Counted from the first letter of the stretch, positions 50,423 through 59,948 are shown. The stretch: DNA of 64,000 nucleotides from Amycolatopsis dendrobii (GCF_014145675.1 NZ_JACGZW010000004.1:558001-622000), one strand, 5' to 3'. Notes: generated by a model from the letters alone, not told the origin. A program made the numbers and translations.

Positions 50423-52612
50423 TTGATCGACGCGGTTGCGGTGTTTTCCACTGAGGCGGCAAAACTGCTGGCCACCGCCTTGGTCGGGCGGGTCGACAAG
50501 GGGCTGGGGCAGCTGGCGGGCATCGCCAGGGCCAAGTTCGGGGCGAAATTCGGCTCCGGGCCGGTCGCCGTGGCGGAGCTTCGCGAGCGGGTGCTGGCCG
50601 CTTGCCAGGACGATCCGGTGTTTCGCGCTGAGCTGATGGAAGCCGTCGCGGTGTTGAACGCGGCCGGGCAGCGGCCGCCTGCCGTCGAGGGTGTTGAGCC
50701 GTTTTTCAATCATGCTGAGCATCTCCGGGCGCCGCGTGAATCCGGGACCTGTCTCATTTACGGGCCGGTCGGGTCCGGGAAGACTGAGCTTGCCCGGCAG
50801 ATCGCCGGGCTGGTGCGGGACCGGTTTCCGGGCGGCTGGATCGAGATCGATGTCGCGGAGTCGTGTACTGGCGCGGTGGTCGATCTGGCGCTCGTCAAAC
50901 GGCAGGCGCTGCTGAAACTCGGCATTCCCGGCGGCGAGATCGCTGCCGACGACGCTGGTCTGGACCAGCAGTTCGGTTCCGTCTTGGCCACCCGGTTGTT
51001 CACCGTCATCCTCGACAACGTCGTGTCGGCGCGCGAAGTCGAGCTGTTCCGGCCGTTCCGGATGAACCTCGTGCTGGCGACCGCATCCGCACGCACCCGC
51101 GACCTCGACGCGCTCGATCCGTCGCCGATTCTGCTGGGCGGGCTCGAACTCGAGGGCGCGCGGGAAATGCTCGCCTACTATTGCGGCGCGGTCCGGCTCG
51201 ACGCGGAACCCGACGCGGCCGACGCGTTGCTGGAAATGTCCGGCCGGATGCCGGCCGCGATTCGCGAGGTGGGGTTGAGCCTGGCGCGGCACAGCGGGGA
51301 GCCGTATCCGGTCAGCGGGCTTCTCGCGCGCTACCAGGCGGACGGGATTACGGACGCTGAGGGCGTCATCAATGACTCGCTCGCGCAGACTTTCGCCACG
51401 CTCGCGCCGGAAACCGTCGAGGCGGTCGCGTTGTTGTCCGGATTTCCCGGGCATTGGTTCACCCGCGAAACCGCGGTGGCCTACCTCGGGATGCCGGACG
51501 ACGTTTTCGACGAGGTCGTCAGCGCGATGCTGACCGAGCAGGTCGGCGGCTGGCATCGGCTCACCGCGCTGGTGTCTCAGTACGCGGCCAAGCTTTCGGC
51601 AGATCGGGACGCGGCGTTTCTGCGGCTGTTGAGCCATGTCCGGGATCGGGCGGTCGCCGCGGACCTCGCGGGGGATGCCGGGCGGTTGCGCGAGTACGTG
51701 GTTCCGCCCGGTCTGTCGTGGACGCTTCCCGAGGACCGGATCAACTGGCTGCACCGGCATCTGGGGTTGATCACCGAGGTGGTCCGCGCCGCGGCTCGGC
51801 GGGGACGGCATGCGGAGGTGTGCCAGCTCGCCGGTGCGCTGGAAGTGCTGATCACCGCACGCTGGCTGTGGCGCGAGTACGCCGAGATCAGCGACCTCGC
51901 GGTGCGTGCGGCGGCGGCGCTGGCCGATGGCGAGCCGCAGGCGCTCTACGCGCGGACACTGTCCATGCGGGCCAAAACCTGGTTCCTGGCAAGGGCTTTC
52001 GACACCGCCGCCGCGGATCTTCAGCAGGCTTGGGAGCTGGCTGAGGCCGTCACCATCCGTCCGGCCCGACGGCAGCGGCTGCAATCGTCCGTGGCGGAGT
52101 TCCGGGCGCGGTTCTTCGAGGAGCGGGCCGACACGTTCCCCGCGGAGCGCGCCAGCTTGCTCGCCGAAGCCGAAGTCTGGCTGCGGAAAGCGATCGCGCT
52201 CGACCAGCACCTCGAACACGGCTACGCGCTTGGCATCCACCATCGGATGCTCGCTTCGGTCCTGATCAAGGCGGGACGTCCCGCAGAAGCGATGGCCGAG
52301 ATCGAGAGCGGGCGTCAGCACGCGACCGGGCGCAACCTCAGTCGGCTGGACATGGTGGCTGCGCGAGCGTTTCTCGCGCTGGGCGACCTGGTACGCGCCC
52401 GGGAATGCTGGAGCCGCGCCCGCGCTGAGCTGAAATCCACTGGCGCGGACCAATACCAGTGGGAAGTCCGGGAAATCGAGGCGCGCATCCTCGCCGCGGA
52501 AGGCCGGCCGGAGGCCGCGCGGACGGCGTGGGGGCAGCTGATCGGCGACGCCTGGAAGCTCGGTCATCCCCGGACGAACGAATACGTCACCGAATTCGAA
52601 TCGCTACCCTGA
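50423..52612 (+). CDS. STAND-type P-loop NTPase with TPR-like repeats
   Basis: 729 residues. Walker A GPVGSGKTELARQI (~115), Walker B VILDNVVSAREVEL (~195) and a winged-helix-like region follow the NB-ARC order. From ~480 on come helical pairs of TPR type (ARTLSMRAKTWFLARAFDTA, MLASVLIKAGRPAEAMAEIE, AARAFLALGDLVRARECWSR). The N-terminal ~100 residues may be an effector-associated domain. TTG 50423 assigned; the ribosome site is weak, so a later start is possible. STAND proteins act as signalling switches, often in conflict or stress systems. Its 3' end overlaps the convergent gene by 26 bases. Confidence 0.82.
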   Translation: MIDAVAVFSTEAAKLLATALVGRVDKGLGQLAGIARAKFGAKFGSGPVAVAELRERVLAACQDDPVFRAELMEAVAVLNAAGQRPPAVEGVEPFFNHAEHLRAPRESGTCLIYGPVGSGKTELARQIAGLVRDRFPGGWIEIDVAESCTGAVVDLALVKRQALLKLGIPGGEIAADDAGLDQQFGSVLATRLFTVILDNVVSAREVELFRPFRMNLVLATASARTRDLDALDPSPILLGGLELEGAREMLAYYCGAVRLDAEPDAADALLEMSGRMPAAIREVGLSLARHSGEPYPVSGLLARYQADGITDAEGVINDSLAQTFATLAPETVEAVALLSGFPGHWFTRETAVAYLGMPDDVFDEVVSAMLTEQVGGWHRLTALVSQYAAKLSADRDAAFLRLLSHVRDRAVAADLAGDAGRLREYVVPPGLSWTLPEDRINWLHRHLGLITEVVRAAARRGRHAEVCQLAGALEVLITARWLWREYAEISDLAVRAAAALADGEPQALYARTLSMRAKTWFLARAFDTAAADLQQAWELAEAVTIRPARRQRLQSSVAEFRARFFEERADTFPAERASLLAEAEVWLRKAIALDQHLEHGYALGIHHRMLASVLIKAGRPAEAMAEIESGRQHATGRNLSRLDMVAARAFLALGDLVRARECWSRARAELKSTGADQYQWEVREIEARILAAEGRPEAARTAWGQLIGDAWKLGHPRTNEYVTEFESLP

Positions 52613-54167
52613 CCCGGTGCCGTCCGAACTCCAGGTCGGTCCGTCCCAAGCAGAGCATCGACGCCGCCGCCAAGGGATCGACCTGACGCGAGTCCGGGAC
52701 CAGTTCGTAGCGTCGGCCGCTCCGATCCGCGGCGAGGCAACGGTCTTCGAGCCGGGCGGCGGCGAATCGGGCGTCCGGCCACTGCTTGAGGACGGCGGCG
52801 GCCCAGTCGGGGAAGTCGACCTCGGCGTCGTCGGTGAACACGATGGCGGCCGCCGACAGTTCCCGCAGCGACGCGCGGGTGTGGTGCGCGATCACGTGCA
52901 GATGGTGCAGTCGCTGCGGCACGTCGGTCGCGGGCAGCCGGACGAGCACATCCGTCGACCCGTGTTCGCGGATGCCGGCGACGAACGCGACTGGTTCCGC
53001 CCGGGCCGGCGCGGTGACCGGGTAGCTGGTGAATTCCGCTGGTCCACTCGGTTCCGGCAGCTTCATCAGGCGGTAGCACGCGGCACGCAACAGTTCAGCC
53101 GACTGCCCGGGAACCGCGACCGCTTGCTTGGCGACAGGTTCGTAGCCGCCGGGAACATGCCGGTCGATCGCGTCGTCGATCTGCGCGGCCAAGGGACGGC
53201 CGGCGGCAAGCGTGTCCGTGCGCGCGGCGAGCATCGCGGCAGGAGAGCCGGGAACCGTTGCCGGAGAGGGGCATCCCGCCATCAGCAGCGGCCGGTCCAG
53301 CGCTGCGGCGTAGAGCGACACGGAGCTTTCGTCGCCGATCACGCAGGAGGATGCGGTAACCGCGGCCTGCCACCCGGTTTCGGACGGAATCACCAGCAGT
53401 CCGGCCTGTTTCGCTTCGGCGAGCCATGCGTCGAGCTGCCACGAGCTGTGCGCCGCCGCGATGCCGGGATGCAGGATCGCGCACACCGTCGTGGTGTCGA
53501 CCGGAAGTTCGGCGACCAGCCGGAGCGGAAGGTCGGGATGCTGTCCGAGAACCGACGACGAACCCCAAGTGGACGCGATGGTCACGAGCTGTTTGCCCGG
53601 TCCGGCCAGCGCTGCGCGGTACTCGGCTGCCCGGTGCGCACCGGCCACGAGCCGGTCGAGGCACGGATCGCCGACGACCTCCGCTCGCTCGGCTGCTTCG
53701 GGGCTCGCCGCGCGGAGTTGATCGCGCTGCTCGGCGTGGGCGACGGCGATCAGCGCTGGGACGACCTGGCCGCGGTGCACGAGCCGTTCCGGGTTGAGGC
53801 CGGCGACGACTGAGCTGCCGGGATAGTACTTCTGGTGCCCGATCCCGTGCGGCAGCAGGACGACTGGGGCGCGAAGCAGGTGGAGATCGTCGTTTTCGCT
53901 GGCCGCGATCGCGAGGTCGAACTCGGTCGCGATCGCTTGCTGCCACGGGATTACCGCGGCGCCGAGGCGTTCCAGCAGCCGGGGGACCCCGGCCCCGAGG
54001 ATGGCCGGACGTTCGCGGTCGAAGGTGAAAACGGTCTGGACGCGGTGGTCTCCGCTGAAGAGCGTGAGCACGTCGAGCAGCCGGTTGAGCGTCGTCACGG
54101 TCCGCACAACCACCAGGACGCGGCGCTCGAAACCGACGGTCAGCCAGTGGTCAAACCCAGGATCCAC
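52587..54167 (-). CDS. GT-B-fold-like protein of unknown function
   Basis: 526 residues. LPHGIGHQKYYPGS (~115), GDPCLDRLVAG, VTIASTWGSSSVLGQHPDLP and CVIGDESSVSLYAAALDRPL (~280) resemble the CDP-glycerol glycerophosphotransferase/UDP-sugar epimerase type of GT-B fold, where a Ser/Asp-rich loop binds nucleotide. The last ~140 residues are an unassigned domain. GTG 54167 is chosen for the GGAG seven bases upstream, although TTG 54185 is in frame. Found in many actinobacteria, in my recollection, without a known role. Confidence 0.65.
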   Translation of the reverse strand: MDPGFDHWLTVGFERRVLVVVRTVTTLNRLLDVLTLFSGDHRVQTVFTFDRERPAILGAGVPRLLERLGAAVIPWQQAIATEFDLAIAASENDDLHLLRAPVVLLPHGIGHQKYYPGSSVVAGLNPERLVHRGQVVPALIAVAHAEQRDQLRAASPEAAERAEVVGDPCLDRLVAGAHRAAEYRAALAGPGKQLVTIASTWGSSSVLGQHPDLPLRLVAELPVDTTTVCAILHPGIAAAHSSWQLDAWLAEAKQAGLLVIPSETGWQAAVTASSCVIGDESSVSLYAAALDRPLLMAGCPSPATVPGSPAAMLAARTDTLAAGRPLAAQIDDAIDRHVPGGYEPVAKQAVAVPGQSAELLRAACYRLMKLPEPSGPAEFTSYPVTAPARAEPVAFVAGIREHGSTDVLVRLPATDVPQRLHHLHVIAHHTRASLRELSAAAIVFTDDAEVDFPDWAAAVLKQWPDARFAAARLEDRCLAADRSGRRYELVPDSRQVDPLAAASMLCLGRTDLEFGRHRVRVAIRIR

Positions 54168-54318
54168 GGGCACTCTCCGTGACAAAAGTCCGGGGGGGGT
54201 AGGTATTTGCCATCAGACTGGGCACATCACCTGGCGAAACACTGGTGAAGCCTACCTGCCGCGCCCGGCCGGTCGAGGGAGTGCCCGTGACCACTGCCCG
54301 TGGTCGCGGATGCCGCGC

Positions 54319-55197
54319 TCAGTCCTTGCGGGCCACTCCGGCGAGCAGCAGCGACTCGTTGGCCGCGTCGAGCGGGACGGTCCGGTCGTCCGGGCCGGCT
54401 TCCTCCGGATGCCACAGCGGGGTCCAGGTGACGCCGGGCTCGAGCAGGGTGAAGTCCCCGAACAACGCGGTGATCTCGGCGCGGCGACGATAGACGAGGT
54501 CGGTGCCCGCGGCGGCGTACCGCTCCTTGGCGTCGGCGAGCAACCGCTCGCACTGCGGCGGGACACCCTCGTCGGTGACGTGCGACAGCGCCAGATACGA
54601 GCCGGGGACGAGGAGATCGCGGTACTCGGCGGTGACGCTGGGGCCGAGGTCCGCGGTGCTTTCGCTGCCGGGCGCGGGCGGCAGTCCGAAGTGCAGTACG
54701 GAGATGAGCAGCAGCGCGATCGGCCGGTCGACGTCGATGACGCCCGAACCGGCGAGCAGGGACCACAGCCGACGCGGGTCGCGCAGGTCGGCGTGCAGGG
54801 CGACCTGCCGGGCGGGGTCGCCTTTTTCGCGCAGCAGGCTGGTGGAATGCGCGACCGCGACCGGTTCGCAGTCGACGTACGCGACCTTCACCTCGCCCGG
54901 CGCGATCTGCTCGGCGATTTCGTGCGCGTGCCCCATCGTGGGGACGCCGGAACCGAGGTCGACGATCTGCCGGATTCCGGCGCGCACCAGATGCCGGACC
55001 ACCCGGTGCAGAAACCGGCGGTTGGCCAGTGCGATCGGGCGCACCATCGGATAATCGCGCAGCATGCGTTCGGCGAACTGCCGGTCGATTTCCCAATTCG
55101 CGGTTCCGCCGAGGTAATAGTCGTAGACGCGGGCCACGCTGGGCTTGCTGAGATCGATCCCCGGCGGCGGAAAAGACTCGTGCTCCAGGCCAGTCAC
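54319..55197 (-). CDS. SAM-dependent methyltransferase, DUF574/PF04672 type
   Basis: 292 residues. SKPSVARVYDYYLGGTANWE and FAERMLRDYPMVRPIALANR are the distinctive start, and IVDLGSGVPTMGHAHEIAEQ (~78) the SAM-binding motif I. This actinobacteria-specific group commonly lies beside XRE/DUF397 genes, as here. GTG 55197, 30 bases after the XRE gene. Substrate unknown. Confidence 0.87.
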   Translation of the reverse strand: MTGLEHESFPPPGIDLSKPSVARVYDYYLGGTANWEIDRQFAERMLRDYPMVRPIALANRRFLHRVVRHLVRAGIRQIVDLGSGVPTMGHAHEIAEQIAPGEVKVAYVDCEPVAVAHSTSLLREKGDPARQVALHADLRDPRRLWSLLAGSGVIDVDRPIALLLISVLHFGLPPAPGSESTADLGPSVTAEYRDLLVPGSYLALSHVTDEGVPPQCERLLADAKERYAAAGTDLVYRRRAEITALFGDFTLLEPGVTWTPLWHPEEAGPDDRTVPLDAANESLLLAGVARKD

Positions 55198-55227
55198 CAG
55201 TTTCTCCTCGTGGTCGACGGCGCGGGA

Positions 55228-56130
55228 TCAGCGTAGCGGCTCTCCTGGCCCGCGGACAGCATTCGGACGGGTGCTGATCAGATCCGCTTCGGCCTCTTCG
55301 AGCAGAATCGCTGATTCCTCCGCCGAAAGGGCGACACTCGAAAGGGATTCCCACGATTGCAGATCGGTGTCGTAGGTTTCGGTGTCGTTCATGAAAGTCT
55401 GGACGCCGTTCGACGTTTCGGCGAATGAACGGTCGAGCTTGCTGTTGACGAACTGCAAAATGGTGAAATCGGGGCCGACGTGCAACGGGCCGTTGCCGAA
55501 CGGCACGAACCGGATCGTCGCCGCGGGGTGCGTGCGGGCGAGGTTCAGCAGATGCCGGACCTGGCCGAGCGCGACGTACGGATTGTCCGTGCGCGCCCGG
55601 GTCAGCCGGTGGACCGCGCTTTCGCTGAGGATGAACTTGTACGTCCGGTCCGGGTAGTCGTCGAGGAGCTTCGCCCGCAGTTTGCGCTCGTGCACGGCGT
55701 CGCTCACGTCCGTGCGGCCGTAGGCCTGGAACTGCTCCATCATGTAGTCCTCGGTCTGCAGCATCCCGCTGATGCGCTCGCCGGTCCACTTCAGGACGAT
55801 CGCGGCCTCCTGCTCGGCCTCGAACACCGGATGGAACCAGGCCGGGCTGGCCGCGAGGCGCCGCGCGTTCCACACCCGGTCGGCGCGGGCGGCGAGGTTG
55901 TACCGGCGCATCCGCTCCGCGTCGGCGGAATCGATCTCCAGGACGTCGATCCATTTGTCGAGCAAATGCGGATGGATCCGGGTCTTGCCGCGCTCCATCT
56001 TGCTGATGTTCGGCTGCGTGTAGCCGAGGGCGTCGCCGAGTTCGCCCTGGGTCTGCCCGCGTTCGACGCGGGCGGCGACGAGAATTTTGCCCAGTTCGAC
56101 AAGCTGGGCTTCGACGGAAAGCCGGCTCAC
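55228..56130 (-). CDS. XRE-family regulator with DUF5753 domain
   Basis: 300 residues. HTH_31: LGKILVAARVERGQTQGELG, then ALGYTQPNISKMERGKTRI. The remainder is the DUF5753 domain (FEAEQEAAIVLKWTGERISG, MLQTEDYMMEQF). Such regulators pair with small DUF397 proteins (BldB/WhiJ-like systems that influence development and antibiotic production in Streptomyces). GTG 56130; DUF397 partner is just upstream. Confidence 0.88.
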   Translation of the reverse strand: MSRLSVEAQLVELGKILVAARVERGQTQGELGDALGYTQPNISKMERGKTRIHPHLLDKWIDVLEIDSADAERMRRYNLAARADRVWNARRLAASPAWFHPVFEAEQEAAIVLKWTGERISGMLQTEDYMMEQFQAYGRTDVSDAVHERKLRAKLLDDYPDRTYKFILSESAVHRLTRARTDNPYVALGQVRHLLNLARTHPAATIRFVPFGNGPLHVGPDFTILQFVNSKLDRSFAETSNGVQTFMNDTETYDTDLQSWESLSSVALSAEESAILLEEAEADLISTRPNAVRGPGEPLR

Positions 56131-56288
56131 GAGGCGCGAGCCGTCCGATCAGGGGAGGAAACCACACCTTTTCCGGGCACGAAATCATGATAGTCCCTCG
56201 CATTACCGGCGGCCAAGACGGACGGGTTCGCCCGGTTGTCCGGGACGTTGTGCCGAATGGGGGACCGGGGCGGGCGATCTGTGCGCGA

Positions 56289-56519
56289 TCAGCGGTCGAA
56301 CTGCCCCTCGCGCAGCGCGCCCGCGAATGCGGCCCATTCCTGGTTGTCGAAGACGAGCGCGGGAGAACGGCCGATCTTGGAATCCCGTACCGCGACGACG
56401 TCGGGATCGCTGAGATTGATCTCCACGCAGTCGCCGCCGTTGCCGCCGCACGCCGAAGGCCGCTGCCAGGCCGCGTCGTCGAGCGAGGAACTCACGGTGT
56501 TCGGATCGTAAGAACTCAT
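56289..56519 (-). CDS. DUF397 small protein
   Basis: 76 residues. AWQRPSACGGNGGDCVEINL, VAVRDSKIGRSPALVFDNQE and WAAFAGALREGQF are the complete DUF397 signature (W-x-S, CVE, VRDSK, W..F). Probable antagonist or partner of the XRE protein downstream. ATG 56519. Confidence 0.9.
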   Translation of the reverse strand: MSSYDPNTVSSSLDDAAWQRPSACGGNGGDCVEINLSDPDVVAVRDSKIGRSPALVFDNQEWAAFAGALREGQFDR

Positions 56520-57430
56520 GGTTTCGTCCTTGTCAAGCCGTTGACTTTCTTCGGAATATTCAAACCTCAGGATCGGGGATGGAATATGCCGAAGCAAGGC
56601 GCTGACTTGCACAATGCCGAAATGGGCCGATAGGTTCACCTGTTTGGCGTCGGGACAGTTTTCTGGCGGTGATCGCGGCGGCGGAAGCTGTCCTTTTCCT
56701 GGCCGGGATTTGTCCAGCGCCTCAGCGTTATTGGCTGATCGGCAGCTTTCCGGCGAGTCGTGTCCGGGGTGCCGGAAGCCGCGCGGGCAAGGCATGTCAG
56801 AATATTCTGTCTCGGCCGGGCAGGCATGCATATTCCAGTCGGCAGATGCCGTGGGGCATGCGACGAACGGAGAACCTCGCGGCGGATTGGCTGAATGTCA
56901 ATTTTCGGCGCCGATCTGGTTTTTTCGGGAAAATCACTGGTCAGAGCTCCCTGTGGCGTCTGGTGGCGCTGCGGTCGCAGTTCTCGGTGATCGGTTCTCG
57001 TCGAGCGTATGTTACCACTCTTGTGAGTGATGAAAGATTGTTCCCGATGCGCTAGGAATCACCGCCGACTTTCGGCTCGATGAGCGTTTCACTCCCTGTC
57101 ATTGCCTTGCGTGCAATGCTTCGCCGTGCCTGTTAGCGCAGGTAGACGCAGGTCGGAGCGGGATGAGACGGCGGCGAACGGGAGTTCGGCCGGGGTGTTC
57201 GTTTTCGCTGAAGTTACCGGTGCCGTCGGGCAGAACCGGCGGACGATATTGCGCACGGTAGTTCTTCGTGTCTCTTTGCCGTTAACCGACCGCTGCCCGC
57301 CGCTCGGCGAGACGACCGTCAGTGGGTATCGAGGTCTGTGTGCGCTCGTGGCCAAGATGAGAAGCATCGAACTGGGTCGCGCGCCCGGAGAGATAAGTGT
57401 GGCCCCCTGCGGGAACAGGGGGCCACGGGG
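56520..57430. other. long A+T-richer gap without recognisable genes
   Basis: About 910 bases. 56520-57100 is clearly A+T-richer than the rest of the window (ATTATTGG, TTTTTTCGGGAAAATC, TTGTTCCCG). All open readings here have codon use unlike local genes and no family features. The left part carries the DUF397 promoter. A hairpin at 57399-57426 closes the right side. It could be a decayed transferred segment or an extended regulatory region. Confidence 0.45.
57399..57426. terminator. GTGGCCCCCTG hairpin
   Basis: Perfect 11-bp stem GTGGCCCCCTG/CAGGGGGCCAC with loop CGGGAA, five bases before a possible short ORF. No long gene runs into it from the left, so attenuation or insulation of the downstream gene is as likely as simple termination. 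The T-tract is missing. Confidence 0.5.
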
Positions 57431-57472
57431 ATGTCTGAAACTCGCTTCGAGGCTAAGGACCAGACGAAATGA
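57431..57472 (+). CDS. possible 13-residue leader peptide
   Basis: Reads MSETRFEAKDQTK and stops in an ATGA overlap with the next gene. It follows directly after a stable hairpin. No strong ribosome site is visible (ACGGGG just upstream). A coupled leader would explain the overlap, but the length allows chance. Confidence 0.3.
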   Translation: MSETRFEAKDQTK

Positions 57473-57867
57473 CTCTACCGCTGGAGAACACCGGCCCGCT
57501 AGACGACGACCGCGCCGGACGGGTGGAACGCGTCGAATTCGGTGCCGCCGTCGCCCCAGCCCGCGGCGGGAAACGGATCGCGACCCGCGACGAGATGCTG
57601 GCCGCCGCCACGAAAGTCTTCGCCCGCCGCGGTCCGGGACGGCACCGCAAGCCGGTCGCGAGGGACCGATGGGTGTGCGCGGCGTCCGAAATGCTGTCGT
57701 GGCTGGCCCCGGTGTTGTGGGGGTGCTTGCAGCTGTCCTTCGCCGCGAGCGTGATCAGCGCGGTGGTGCTGCTGATCAGCCCGGTGGTCGGGGTCGCGGT
57801 CGCCGGGCTGGTGCTGATCTGCAGCGCGGTGCTGTTCAACCAGGCCCGGCCGAGCCACCGCCGGTAG
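57469..57867 (+). CDS. small membrane protein with TetR-like N-terminal segment
   Basis: 132 residues. Residues ~36-53 read RIATRDEMLAAATKVFARRG, very like the first helix of TetR regulators, but no recognition helix follows. Instead residues ~70-120 contain two membrane helices (WLAPVLWGCLQLSFAASVIS and VVGVAVAGLVLICSAVLF). Codon use is normal for the window, so it is a real gene. It could be a remodelled TetR remnant joined to membrane segments, or a chance resemblance. Confidence 0.65.
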   Translation: MTLPLENTGPLDDDRAGRVERVEFGAAVAPARGGKRIATRDEMLAAATKVFARRGPGRHRKPVARDRWVCAASEMLSWLAPVLWGCLQLSFAASVISAVVLLISPVVGVAVAGLVLICSAVLFNQARPSHRR

Positions 57868-58025
57868 CTTTCCGGCGCGAGCCGCCCGATCTCCGGTACG
57901 CTGAACCCGTGCCGGAGTTTCAGCTGCCGCTCTACGGAGCCGACCTCGACCGTGGCGACCTCGCTCCCTGAGTCGTCCCGTTTTCCGTCCTCCAGCACAC
58001 TTTTCACCATTCAGGGAGCTTCCTC

Positions 58026-59063
58026 ATGCCCGGCGAAAGCCTGCGCGCGTTCATCCATGCCCTGCCCAAAGCCGAGTTGCACGTCCACCTCGTCGGTTCC
58101 GCCGGCGTGGACACGGTTCTCGCCCTCGCCCGCCGCCATCCGGAAGCGGGCGTGCCCGCGGATCGCGCGGAACTGGAGCAATTCTTCGAATTCCGCGATT
58201 TCGACCATTTCCTCAAGGTCTACTGGGCCGTGCAATCGATGCTCAAAGACCGCCGCGACATCCGTGCGCTCGTGATCGGTCTCGCCGCCGAACTCGCGCG
58301 CCAGAACGTCCGCTACGCCGAAGTGACTGTCACGCCGTACAACCACCTCCTCGACGGCATGCCCGGCGACGAACTGCTCACCGGACTCGTCGAGGGCCGC
58401 GCCGTCGCGAGGGCGGAGCACAACGTGGAACTGGCCTGGTGCTTTGACATTCCAGGGGAGAAGGGCGTCCGGGCCGGCCGGGAGACCGCGGTGTTCGCAC
58501 TGCGGGAACGTCCGGACGGACTGGTCGGCTTCGGCCTCGGCGGCCCGGAGATCGGTGTCGGCCGGGCGCAGTTCGAACCGTTCTTCACCGCCGCGCGCGA
58601 GGCGGGCCTGCACAGCGTGCCGCACGCGGGGGAAACGAGCGGTCCCGCCACGATCTGGTCGGCCGTGCACGACCTCGGCGCGGAACGCATCGGCCACGGC
58701 ACCAGTTGCACGGCGGACCCGGCGCTGCTGGCCTGGCTCGCCGAACACCGGATCCCGGTCGAGGTGTGCCCGACGTCGAACGTCCGGACCCGCCAGGTGC
58801 CCTCGATCGCCGCCCACCCGGTCCGGCGCATGCTCGACCACGGCCTGGTCGTCACGCTCAACACTGACGACCCGCCGATGTTCGGCGCGACCCTCGAAGG
58901 CGAGTACCTGGCGGTCGCGACGAGTCTCGGGCTGCGCGCGGCCGAGGTGGCTCGGCTGGCGAAGAACGCGGTGGCGGCCTCGTTCCTGGAAGATGCGGCC
59001 AAGGCGGCGATGGCGGCTGAGATCGATCAGGTGGTCGCGAGCGGAACGGGTGCCGAGGCTTGA
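58026..59063 (+). CDS. adenosine deaminase family protein
   Basis: 345 residues. KAELHVHLVGSAG gives the HxH zinc ligands; PHAGETSGP the third His and catalytic Glu; RIGHGTSC and LNTDDPPMFG the remaining His and Asp pair. Length is typical. In adenosine deaminases the first motif is usually HLDG or HLEG; Val here may change specificity (adenine, aminodeoxyfutalosine or another deaminase). ATG 58026 after AGGGAG. Confidence 0.85.
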   Translation: MPGESLRAFIHALPKAELHVHLVGSAGVDTVLALARRHPEAGVPADRAELEQFFEFRDFDHFLKVYWAVQSMLKDRRDIRALVIGLAAELARQNVRYAEVTVTPYNHLLDGMPGDELLTGLVEGRAVARAEHNVELAWCFDIPGEKGVRAGRETAVFALRERPDGLVGFGLGGPEIGVGRAQFEPFFTAAREAGLHSVPHAGETSGPATIWSAVHDLGAERIGHGTSCTADPALLAWLAEHRIPVEVCPTSNVRTRQVPSIAAHPVRRMLDHGLVVTLNTDDPPMFGATLEGEYLAVATSLGLRAAEVARLAKNAVAASFLEDAAKAAMAAEIDQVVASGTGAEA

Positions 59064-59090
59064 CCGGAGGAGATCGGCTGCGAAGGCCGG

Positions 59091-59948
59091 TCAGGCTCGC
59101 ACCGGCTGGGTCGCTTTCCGGTCGCTGACCTGCCGAAGCAAGGTCAATGCCTCCTCCGAAGCCGATCCTTCCGGAGTGGTGCACACAATCAGCACTTGCT
59201 CCGGCGACCGAGCCACCGACAGCGTCTGCTGGGTCACCGTCACCCGTCCGACCACCGGATGCCGCAGCTCGTAGGAATCGGCATCGCAGGGCCCGACGCG
59301 GTGGTCTCGCCACAGGGAGACGAACTCCGGGCTTTTCATCGTCAGCTCGCCGATCAGTTCGGCGAGCAGCGGGTCGTCCGGGTGTTTTCCGACGGTGATG
59401 CGCAGGTTGCCGACCACCGCGCGGGCCTTGCGTTTCCAATCCGCGTACAGCTCGCGACAGTGCGGGTCCAGGAACAGCATCCGGCTCAGGTTGGGGCGTT
59501 GGGCCAGGTCGAGGTGCCCGGCCAGCAGGGCGTGCCCGAGAGGGTTCCAGGCGAGGACGTCTGTCCGGCGGCCGAGCACCAGCGCCGGGACGCCGTCGAG
59601 CGCGCGGAGGAGGTCGCGCGTTTCGTCGGCGAGCTTCTCCGGGCGTGGACGGCGCGGCTTGAGCGTGCGGCGGGCCGCGTCGGCGAGGCGGTCCAAGTGG
59701 GCTCGTTCGTGGGTGTCCAGTTGCAGGGCGCGGGCGATCGCGTCGAGCACCTCGGCTGACGCGCCGCGCGAGAGACCCTGCTCCAGCCGCGTGTAGTACG
59801 AGACGCTGACGCCGGCCAGGTGCGCCAGCTCTTCCCTGCGCAGTCCGGCGACCCGGCGGCGCGGTCCGACGTCCGGCAAGCCGACGTCGGAGGGGCGCAG
59901 CCGGGCGCGTCGGGCGTGCAGGAAGTCTCCTAGCGGGCCAGCGGTCAT
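59091..59948 (-). CDS. XRE-family regulator with MmyB-like ligand domain
   Basis: 285 residues. GDFLHARRARLRPSDVGLPD, RRRVAGLRREELAHLAGVSV and SYYTRLEQG form the HTH typical of this actinobacterial group; residues ~110-270 are the MmyB-like ligand-binding domain (LAWNPLGHALLAGH, ELIGELTMKSPEF). ATG 59948. Divergent, 102 bases from the MBL-fold hydrolase, its likely target. Confidence 0.88.
   Translation of the reverse strand: MTAGPLGDFLHARRARLRPSDVGLPDVGPRRRVAGLRREELAHLAGVSVSYYTRLEQGLSRGASAEVLDAIARALQLDTHERAHLDRLADAARRTLKPRRPRPEKLADETRDLLRALDGVPALVLGRRTDVLAWNPLGHALLAGHLDLAQRPNLSRMLFLDPHCRELYADWKRKARAVVGNLRITVGKHPDDPLLAELIGELTMKSPEFVSLWRDHRVGPCDADSYELRHPVVGRVTVTQQTLSVARSPEQVLIVCTTPEGSASEEALTLLRQVSDRKATQPVRA

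Noticed and set aside
49466..52567. 1033-codon minus-strand reading opposite the response regulator and STAND genes
   Set aside because: Crosses two well-supported genes antisense and has only low-complexity composition.
57909..57971. 20-codon GTG reading with a TACGCT-like -10 just upstream (possible leaderless mini-gene)
   Set aside because: Too short and without independent support; codon bias alone is not enough.
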